NCBI GenBank assembly: GCA_021802115.1 | Contig: JAKABA010000236.1 | Span: 1 to 5,887 of the forward strand | Length of the DNA: 5,887 nucleotides | Direction: 5' to 3' | Origin: a bacterium | GTDB taxonomy: Bacteria > Chloroflexota > Dormibacteria > UBA8260 > Bog-877 | Shown: one piece after another, positions 1 through 5,010 of the stretch | How the letters are laid out: each line of letters starts with the position of its first letter | Position numbering within the stretch: the stretch's first letter is position 1 | Position numbers and translations under genes: made by a program | The notes under the pieces: generated by a model | Told to the model about the DNA's origin: nothing | The model's database searches: none | What the model saw: the letters and a program-made list of their open reading frames with translations, nothing else

Positions 1-1442
1 GGGGCGGCCGGCACCGGCAGGCTGACGCGAACCGTCGTACCGTGTCCCGGCGACGAGGCGATTTCCACCCGTCCGTTGGCAAGCGCAACCCGCTCCCGCA
101 TGCCGCGGAGGCCTATGCCGGAGGGGGTGCCCCCCACCTCGAACCCATCCCCGTCATCTCGTATCCGCACCCGCACCGTTCGCTTGGTGAAGATCAGATC
201 GACCTGCACCGCGGCTGCGTGCGCGTGGCGCTCCACATTGTGCAGCGCCTCCTGGAGGATCCGGTAGAGGTCGGTCTTCAGGTCCCAACCCAGATCCTGC
301 TCGGGGCCCGTGACGTGCAGAACGGCCGAGGTCTGGGCCCGCTCGGCGAATCTCTCAACCAGTTGGCGCAGGGAGGCCACCAGCCCTATGTCGTCGAGCA
401 CCGGGGGCCGCAGCCCGTCAGCCAGCTGACGCAGCTGAACCACCACTTCGACCAATCGCCGGTGGACCCGGTCGAGCTCGGCCCTCGAGGCGGCACCGAG
501 ATCGCCCTGAGCGGCGATCGACTCCAGCCGGCGCAGGAGGTAGATGAGAGTCTGCAGCGGCTCATCGTGGATGTCCTGGCCGATCCGCCTGCGCTCCTGC
601 TCTTGAACGTGGAGCACCTGGAGCGCGTACCCCTCGGCCAGCTGCTGGCGCTCGGCCGCCTCCGTCACATCTTGAAAGATGATCTGCAGAAGCGCGCCGC
701 CACCACTGTCCGTCACCAAAGTCGAAAGCGGCCGCAGGGCCCTCGTGGCGCCATCAGGCAAGGCCACGGTGAACACCCGCGGCGGGGTCTGGGTCAGCAG
801 CCGCCGTGAGACACCGGCACCGACCAGATCCGCCAGTCGGCGCCGACCGACGCGAGCGCCGAAGAGGTCCTTGGCGGCCGGATTGGCCTCTCGCAGGGCC
901 CCGGAGCCGTCCGCCACCAGGGTCGGAGCTGAGCTGGCTTCGAAGAGCGCTCGAAACCGTGCCTCCGCAGCACTGTGAGCGCTGATGGCGGCATCGGCGC
1001 GCTGCCTGGCGCTCATCTCCTTCTCCACTCGTTGCCCCACAGCCACCGCCACCACGCAGATGAGCACCAGCAGGGTCCCGTCCGCCCACATGTCCACGCG
1101 CGAATCGACCACAAAGAGGTCGGGCATCATCAGCAGGGTTCCCCATGCGGCGCTGGCACATGCTCCCCCCAACCCAAACCTGAGAGCGGCGTAGACCACC
1201 GGGAGGAGGAAGAGGCCGACCGTGGGATAGTCGGGGGCTCGCAGCGGGAGCCTCACCACGTGGACGTCCAGCAGCAGGTGCCCCACCACCAGGGCCAGGA
1301 TCAGCGCCTGGATGTACCAGAATCGTCGGTCCCCCAGCGGGGGGCGGAGCACCTGCCGCATGATCCCATTCAGATCGGTGGCTCCCACCTCCCGACCGGG
1401 ATCGTGGTCAGAGCGGCCAGCCCTGGCTCCGGCCCGATCCAT
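1..1442 (-). CDS. Membrane-anchored PAS sensor histidine kinase, NarL/DegS (HisKA_3) type, C-terminus cut by window edge
   Basis: Predicted sensor kinase of a two-component system, autophosphorylating on a histidine and passing phosphate to a NarL-type response regulator that is not visible here. The frame stays open to base 1, giving 480 residues with no stop. About four hydrophobic segments lie at residues 43-63, 73-92, 93-112 and 119-137, followed by a linker and a PAS-like domain (about 162-260, ending in IIFQDVTE). The H-box QERRRIGQDIHDEPLQTL has its phospho-acceptor at H292. The ATPase has an N-box around DLYRILQEALHNVERHAH (391-408), a G1 box DDGDGF (429-434) and GIGLRGMRERV (442-452), so all catalytic elements are present and probably only a few residues are missing. 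The ATG at 1442-1440 shares its A with the stop of the upstream flavoprotein gene (TGATG), and I see no Shine-Dalgarno, so translation is probably coupled. The sensed signal is unknown. The kinase call is firm; the exact start is likely. Confidence 0.93.
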   Translation of the reverse strand, partial: MDRAGARAGRSDHDPGREVGATDLNGIMRQVLRPPLGDRRFWYIQALILALVVGHLLLDVHVVRLPLRAPDYPTVGLFLLPVVYAALRFGLGGACASAAWGTLLMMPDLFVVDSRVDMWADGTLLVLICVVAVAVGQRVEKEMSARQRADAAISAHSAAEARFRALFEASSAPTLVADGSGALREANPAAKDLFGARVGRRRLADLVGAGVSRRLLTQTPPRVFTVALPDGATRALRPLSTLVTDSGGGALLQIIFQDVTEAAERQQLAEGYALQVLHVQEQERRRIGQDIHDEPLQTLIYLLRRLESIAAQGDLGAASRAELDRVHRRLVEVVVQLRQLADGLRPPVLDDIGLVASLRQLVERFAERAQTSAVLHVTGPEQDLGWDLKTDLYRILQEALHNVERHAHAAAVQVDLIFTKRTVRVRIRDDGDGFEVGGTPSGIGLRGMRERVALANGRVEIASSPGHGTTVRVSLPVPAA

Positions 1443-3271
1443 CACATGCTGGATTCGGACCGGGGTCGACATGTGTCCAGCACCGCCTTGGCCGCCTCCC
1501 GGCCCTGAGCCATGGCCCCCACCACGGTCGACGGGCCCACCAGGGCGTCCCCCACCACCCATATCCGGTCCCCTCTCGGAGCTTGAGCCGCATCCAATCC
1601 GCGCGCCTCCTGCTGCCGCCACAGCCAGGTCCACCAGCTGGGGCGAAAGGCCATCCGGCGGGAACGCCGGCGACGCAACAGGCGCACCCATCCCCGGTCG
1701 TCCGCCGGCGTCTCGGCCACCGCCAGGGTGACCTCCCGGGCGAGCGACAGGGAGCCGACGGTGCCTCCGGCCAGGATCCCGCTGGCGAGCCAGCGGCGCG
1801 GCGGAACCGCCTGCCTCAGGTCGACCGGCGGCAGGGGCAGCTCGACCACTCCCCCCGCCACGTCGGGGGCTACCCGGTAGCCCAGGGCCAGGACCACTCG
1901 GTTGACCGGAACCCGCTCCGGCTCCCCGGCGAGGATCTGGGGCCGATCGCCGACCCGGCGCTGACGGGTGCGCTGGAGCCATGCCGCGGAGACTCCGATG
2001 GAATCGCCCTCGAGCCGCTGCACGGTGGTGGAGAAGCGGACCTCCACGCCCTCCTGCCGGGCCTCCTCGAGCTCGTCGGGGCGGACCCTGGTGAAGCGCT
2101 CGTCCATCCACTCCACCGCCACCGCGTCGGCGCCCAGCCGGCGCACCGTCCGGGCCACGTCCATGGCGGTGTTGCCACCCCCGATCACCAGGACTCGAGC
2201 CCCCGGTCCGATCTCCGGCAAGAGCTCGCCCGCGAGCAGCGCCCGCTTGGCACGGTCGAGGAACACGGTGGCGTCCTCGGTACCAGGGAAGTCCAACCCC
2301 GGGATCGGTGGCACAATCGGCAGCGCGGCCCCGTGGGCCAGGATCACAGCGTCATGAGCTCCCACCAGCTGCTCCAGAGACACCTCCTCGCCCACCGCCG
2401 TGCCGGTCTGCAACTCCAGCCCCGCCGCCAGCAGGGCGTGGATGGGTCGCTGGGCCACCTCGGTGGGCAGGGTGAAGTCCGGGATCCCCCAGCGCAGCAC
2501 CCCTCCCGGGTGCTCATCCTTTTCGAGCATCGTCACCTTGACTCCCGCCTCCAGCAGCCTCCAGGCCGCGGCGCACCCGGCAGGACCGGAGCCCACCACC
2601 GCCACCGAGAGCCCCACCCCGGCGTTGGAGCGCCGCTCCACCCCAGGGACCGGGGCCCGCTCTGTGATGAACCTCTCCAGGTGACCGATGGACACCGCCT
2701 GGCCCCCCGCCAGTGACCAGGAGCAGGCTCCCTCGCACTGGACGCTCTGGTCACAGACCCGGCTGCAGATGTCCGGCAGCACACTGGTCTCCCTCAGGAT
2801 GGCGTGCGCGGCGCCGAGATCCCGGTCAATCACAGCCGCGATGAAGCCGGGGATGTCGTTGTGGGCCGGGCACCCCTCCAGGCAGGTCGGGTCCGGGCAT
2901 TGCAGGCAGCGCTTCGCCTCTGCCACCGCCTCCCGCCAGCCGGAGAGGCCCCTCCGAACCTCCCGCACGTTGCCGACCAGCGCCCCTTGGTGGACCGGCG
3001 GCGGCTCCAGCCGGGGCGCCACCACCACCGGCCCGCTGACCGTGATCGCGGAGTATGGACAAACTCGCTGGCACTGGCGACAACCGACACACAGACGCTC
3101 ATCGGCCTGGGCGATCCAATTCTCGGCGTCGAGATGGAGCGCCCCGCTGGGGCAGCGGATGACGCACTCCTGACAGCCCACGCAGCGCTCCGGGTCCACG
3201 TCCACGAAGGCGTGGTTGGGGATGTCGGACCCCGGCAGGACCAGCGTACCGGTGGGCACCTCGGTCGCCAT
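1442..3271 (-). CDS. Ferredoxin-fused GltD/AegA-like FAD-NAD(P)H oxidoreductase with four [4Fe-4S] sites
   Basis: Predicted cytoplasmic flavoprotein moving electrons between NAD(P)H and iron-sulfur clusters, 609 residues. Domain order: a 2[4Fe-4S] ferredoxin with C30-C33-C36-C40 and C61-C64-C67-C71, each set followed by Pro; the N-terminal cluster domain of glutamate synthase small subunit/DPYD proteins, with C122-C125-C130-C134 and C169-C173-C179-C183; an FAD Rossmann motif GSGPAG (227-232) with E250; an NAD(P)H motif GGGNTA (364-369); and a C-terminal FAD-contacting GD (574-575) in VVGDALVGPSTVVGAMAQG. The order resembles E. coli AegA/YgfT rather than plain GltD, which lacks the extra ferredoxin. 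No GltB-like large subunit is nearby, so glutamate synthesis is unlikely. The adjacent membrane polyferredoxin is the obvious electron partner (inference). The ATG has GGAG 3 bases upstream and GGGAG 9 bases upstream. An Arg/Trp-rich stretch at about 526-556 interrupts the usual C-terminal layout. Physiological substrate and direction of electron flow are unknown. Confidence 0.93.
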   Translation of the reverse strand: MATEVPTGTLVLPGSDIPNHAFVDVDPERCVGCQECVIRCPSGALHLDAENWIAQADERLCVGCRQCQRVCPYSAITVSGPVVVAPRLEPPPVHQGALVGNVREVRRGLSGWREAVAEAKRCLQCPDPTCLEGCPAHNDIPGFIAAVIDRDLGAAHAILRETSVLPDICSRVCDQSVQCEGACSWSLAGGQAVSIGHLERFITERAPVPGVERRSNAGVGLSVAVVGSGPAGCAAAWRLLEAGVKVTMLEKDEHPGGVLRWGIPDFTLPTEVAQRPIHALLAAGLELQTGTAVGEEVSLEQLVGAHDAVILAHGAALPIVPPIPGLDFPGTEDATVFLDRAKRALLAGELLPEIGPGARVLVIGGGNTAMDVARTVRRLGADAVAVEWMDERFTRVRPDELEEARQEGVEVRFSTTVQRLEGDSIGVSAAWLQRTRQRRVGDRPQILAGEPERVPVNRVVLALGYRVAPDVAGGVVELPLPPVDLRQAVPPRRWLASGILAGGTVGSLSLAREVTLAVAETPADDRGWVRLLRRRRSRRMAFRPSWWTWLWRQQEARGLDAAQAPRGDRIWVVGDALVGPSTVVGAMAQGREAAKAVLDTCRPRSESSM

Positions 3272-3321
3272 CAGCTCCGGCTCCCGATCCGAGTGACCCG
3301 TGCTTCCGAGACGACCGTCAT
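3271..3321 (-). CDS. Possible 16-residue coupling peptide between polyferredoxin and flavoprotein genes
   Basis: A short frame encodes MTVVSEARVTRIGSRS and fills the gap between its two neighbours. Its ATG (3321-3319) overlaps the polyferredoxin stop as ATGA. Its TGA (3273-3271) shares the A with the flavoprotein ATG as TGATG. GGAGG lies 6 bases before the ATG (AGGAG at spacing 4), which is better placed than the signal of the large gene downstream. The peptide has no recognisable domain and no cysteine. It may only keep ribosomes moving from one large gene to the next, may be a real microprotein, or may be coincidence, since a frame this short is easily open by chance. The precise overlap at both ends plus a good ribosome site make it worth listing. 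Peptide stability and function are unknown. Confidence 0.35.
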   Translation of the reverse strand: MTVVSEARVTRIGSRS

Positions 3322-4868
3322 TGCGCTCCTCCCATGCTCACGTACAGGACCGCCACCCCCAAGCCGCACAGGCAGACCGCTGCGAGGCTGACCGCCCGCA
3401 ACCTCCCCAGGTGGACGGTCAGCGGTCGCAGATCTCGGCCCGAGATCCTCCAGGTGGCGTAGGCCGCTCCCAGGGTTCCGATCACGGTCACCAGGACCTG
3501 GCTGATCACCACTCCGCGCGGCGACAGGATCTCGAAGTTGTAGAGCGACGAGTGGGCGGTGCCGAACAGGTTCCAGTTGAACCCGAAGGGATTCGAAATC
3601 GCGGGGATGATGCGCGCGGCGTGGTACCAGAAGCGGGGCAGCTGCCGCGACAGATAGTCGGATGCCATCAGTGGTATGAAGCCGTAGGCCAGCGGCCCGA
3701 ACCAGGCGGAGAACGAGCCCGCCCGGCCGGGCACGCGCCGCAGCCCTTTGACCATGGCCACGCTGCGCTTGGCCAGCACCTCCCGAGTACCCCAGGCATA
3801 GGCGCCCACCAACAGCGCCACGATCGCGACGATGCCGAGGTAGTCGAGGGGGTTCGGGTAGCCCGGGAAGCCGGTGCTACGGTTGAGCCAGCTATCCAGG
3901 GGCTGGTAGAAGGGCAGCGCGTTGACCTGCTGGAAGATCACCAAGCCGAAGAGGATGGCGACCGCCCAAGCCACGTCGACCCGGCGCCGCACCGGCGCGA
4001 TCACCGAGGTCAGCGGCTTCTGGACGAAGACCCCCACGTTGTCATAGGGGCAGTTCTTGATGCATTCCGTGCACAGCCCGCACATCAAGTTGGAGCTGGC
4101 GCTGCCCGGCCACTCGTACCACGGGCACGGATAGCCACGCTCACTCCCGCGCATGCAATCCTTGGTGGGGCAGCTGATGCACCGTTCGCGGTCGCGGGTG
4201 CGCATCCCCGCCACCATCCCGGTGGAACCCACCGTTCCGATCAGCGCGGTGAGCGGGCAGAGGTAGCGACAAAACGTGCGCCGTTCGAAGACCAGGAACG
4301 TCACCAGCGCGGATCCGATGACGAAAAACACGAGATAGCTGGTGAATCGAGGATCGCCGGGAGCCGCAATGTTGAAGTACTCCTCGAACCAGGTCAGGCC
4401 CAGGAACATGACGACCGAGGGGAGCAGCCCCCACTTGGTGAGCGCCCGCGGCCAGCGCAGGTTGAGGCCGATCGGGGTTGCGTTCCGCCTCCAGAACGTG
4501 TGCCGTTGCACCCACTCGGCGAATCCGCCGAAGGGGCACATCACACACCAGCCCCGCCCGATTCCGACCATGAGCATGAAGACCGCGCAGAACCAGATGT
4601 ACCAGGTGATCACGGTGGCGAAGTTCCGGGTGGGGGCTATCAGGCCGGCCAGACCGGTCACGATCACCAACCAAAAGATGATCTGGTTGGGCAAGATGAG
4701 CATGAATTGGAAGGGCCGACTCTTCAGCGCCCGCGTGACCCACGGCCTTTTCGCGATGTCTACTGGAGGGTCACTGGGGCCGAAACGCTCCGCCTGCCCC
4801 TCGCGAGAGGCGGGGCGCAACTCGTTGGGCAACTCCCTCAGAGGCATTTCCCGCAGCGGCAGTGCCAT
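3318..4868 (-). CDS. Multi-pass membrane polyferredoxin (NapH/NosR/CcoG-like 4Fe-4S protein)
   Basis: Predicted inner-membrane electron-transfer protein, 516 residues from the chosen start. Two copies of the membrane-adjacent polyferredoxin signature are seen: GRGWCVMCPFGG (C108, C111), as in NapH/NosR/CcoG, and RTFCRYLCPLTALIG (C200, C204). Two further cysteine sets follow: C230, C233, C238 and C248, then CGLCTECIKNCP (C263, C266, C269, C273). Hydrophobic segments lie near 53-78, 84-105, 145-160, 176-195, 297-318, 341-358, 389-405, 451-472 and 490-512, so about nine membrane passes with the Fe-S domain between passes 4 and 5. No periplasmic FMN domain is present, so it is not full-length NosR. 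The C-terminal half (285-516) extends beyond a NapH-like core. The frame is open upstream to 5048, but that stretch is low-complexity, lacks membrane segments and crosses the divergent promoter region. The ATG at 4868 is preferred, with AGGAG 9 bases upstream. The likely partner is the flavoprotein encoded next. Confidence 0.92.
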   Translation of the reverse strand: MALPLREMPLRELPNELRPASREGQAERFGPSDPPVDIAKRPWVTRALKSRPFQFMLILPNQIIFWLVIVTGLAGLIAPTRNFATVITWYIWFCAVFMLMVGIGRGWCVMCPFGGFAEWVQRHTFWRRNATPIGLNLRWPRALTKWGLLPSVVMFLGLTWFEEYFNIAAPGDPRFTSYLVFFVIGSALVTFLVFERRTFCRYLCPLTALIGTVGSTGMVAGMRTRDRERCISCPTKDCMRGSERGYPCPWYEWPGSASSNLMCGLCTECIKNCPYDNVGVFVQKPLTSVIAPVRRRVDVAWAVAILFGLVIFQQVNALPFYQPLDSWLNRSTGFPGYPNPLDYLGIVAIVALLVGAYAWGTREVLAKRSVAMVKGLRRVPGRAGSFSAWFGPLAYGFIPLMASDYLSRQLPRFWYHAARIIPAISNPFGFNWNLFGTAHSSLYNFEILSPRGVVISQVLVTVIGTLGAAYATWRISGRDLRPLTVHLGRLRAVSLAAVCLCGLGVAVLYVSMGGAQ

Positions 4869-4870
4869 CC

Positions 4871-4891
4871 CTAGGTTCTCCTGCTGGCCAT
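4871..4891 (-). CDS. Possible 6-codon leader frame (MASRRT) ahead of the polyferredoxin gene
   Basis: ATG at 4891-4889 is preceded by a perfect AGGAGG (plus-strand 4897-4902) at a 5-base spacing, the best ribosome site in the window. The frame reads Met-Ala-Ser-Arg-Arg-Thr and stops at TAG (4873-4871), two bases before the polyferredoxin ATG. The two Arg codons are AGG-AGA, normally rare in GC-rich genomes, and the AGGAG they contain doubles as the Shine-Dalgarno of the polyferredoxin gene. Translation of the leader could therefore open or mask that site. No in-frame start for the large gene lies closer to the AGGAGG. This could be a regulatory leader peptide or a simple coupling device. No transcript data support it. 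Confidence 0.35.
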   Translation of the reverse strand: MASRRT

Positions 4892-4896
4892 GGTGT

Positions 4897-4902
4897 CCTC
4901 CT
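4897..4902 (-). promoter_or_regulatory. Perfect Shine-Dalgarno AGGAGG serving the leader frame
   Basis: AGGAGG on the minus strand, 5 bases before the leader ATG at 4891 and 28 bases before the polyferredoxin ATG, too far to serve the latter directly. It implies that ribosomes load at the leader first, or that the real regulatory start differs from the simplest gene call. Confidence 0.55.
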
Positions 4903-4918
4903 GACTGGCTATGACCGG

Positions 4919-4924
4919 ATCGTA
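4919..4924 (-). promoter_or_regulatory. Candidate -10 element (TACGAT) of the polyferredoxin operon promoter
   Basis: TACGAT on the minus strand matches TATAAT at 4 of 6 positions and lies about 28 bases before the leader ATG. No good -35 is seen at 16-18 bases upstream, as is common at activator-dependent promoters. If transcription starts about 7 bases downstream (near 4911), the DosR-like box is centred about 43 bases upstream, a position typical for an activator touching RNA polymerase. A 4/6 match alone is weak. Confidence 0.25.
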
Positions 4925-4936
4925 GGTGGAACCACC
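4925..4936. repeat. Small dyad GGTGGAACCACC
   Basis: A palindrome with 5-bp arms (GGTGG/CCACC) around AA. It sits between the candidate -10 and the DosR-like box, where a repressor would occlude the promoter. It could be an operator half-element or chance, as short GC-rich dyads are frequent in such DNA. Confidence 0.25.
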
Positions 4937-4947
4937 CACGGGTACCA

Positions 4948-4961
4948 GGGCCAAAGGTCCC
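4948..4961. promoter_or_regulatory. DosR-box-like operator in the divergent intergenic region
   Basis: The minus strand reads GGGACCTTTGGCCC. Against the mycobacterial DosR (DevR) consensus core, recalled as GGGACTTTAGTCCC, it matches 11 of 14 positions, including all of GGGAC and the final CCC, and the preceding C also fits. The element lies between the two divergent transcription units, one of which encodes a DosT-like sensor. That makes a response-regulator site more credible than the match alone would. It could control either or both units. The regulator itself is not in the window, and its true consensus in this organism is unknown. Confidence 0.45.
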
Positions 4962-4977
4962 GTCTTTTTCGGGACCT
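4955..4977. repeat. Perfect inverted repeat, 8-bp arms with 7-base spacer
   Basis: AGGTCCCG at 4955-4962 and CGGGACCT at 4970-4977 flank TCTTTTT. The left arm overlaps the DosR-like box, and the right arm extends to TTCGGGACCT, resembling one DosR half-site. The repeat could be a two-site operator sharing GGGACC half-sites, or an RNA hairpin in a long 5' leader. It is not a normal intrinsic terminator because the T-run lies in the loop, not after the stem. Confidence 0.5.
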
Positions 4978-5010
4978 GCGGTACCGTCACCCGGGCCCCG
5001 AAGAGGCCAG

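Noticed and set aside
42..809. Long plus-strand open frame of 255 codons
   Set aside because: It lies antisense to the PAS, HisKA_3 and ATPase coding region of the minus-strand kinase, shows no domain of its own and has the Pro/Gly/Arg/His-rich composition typical of shadow frames in GC-rich DNA.
1583..2716. Plus-strand open frame of 377 codons opposite the flavoprotein gene
   Set aside because: Its translation is low-complexity and rich in His, Arg, Pro and Gly, while the opposite strand encodes intact cysteine, FAD and NAD(P)H motifs.
1442..3271. Flavoprotein as the glutamate synthase small subunit (gltD)
   Set aside because: It carries an additional N-terminal 2[4Fe-4S] ferredoxin and a C-terminal insert, and the neighbour is a membrane polyferredoxin rather than a GltB-like large subunit.
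3300..4874. Plus-strand open frame of 524 codons opposite the polyferredoxin gene
   Set aside because: Length alone is not evidence here. The translation is charged and repetitive with no motif, and the minus strand has clear membrane segments and CxxCP signatures.
4955..4977. Inverted repeat as a rho-independent terminator
   Set aside because: The T-run is in the loop and no U-tract follows the stem on either strand. It also lies between divergent starts, where no gene ends.
4971..4985. Second DosR-like box on the plus strand beginning GGGACC
   Set aside because: Only the first half-site matches. The second half fits the consensus only with an inserted base and a mismatch, so it is noted as a half-site only.
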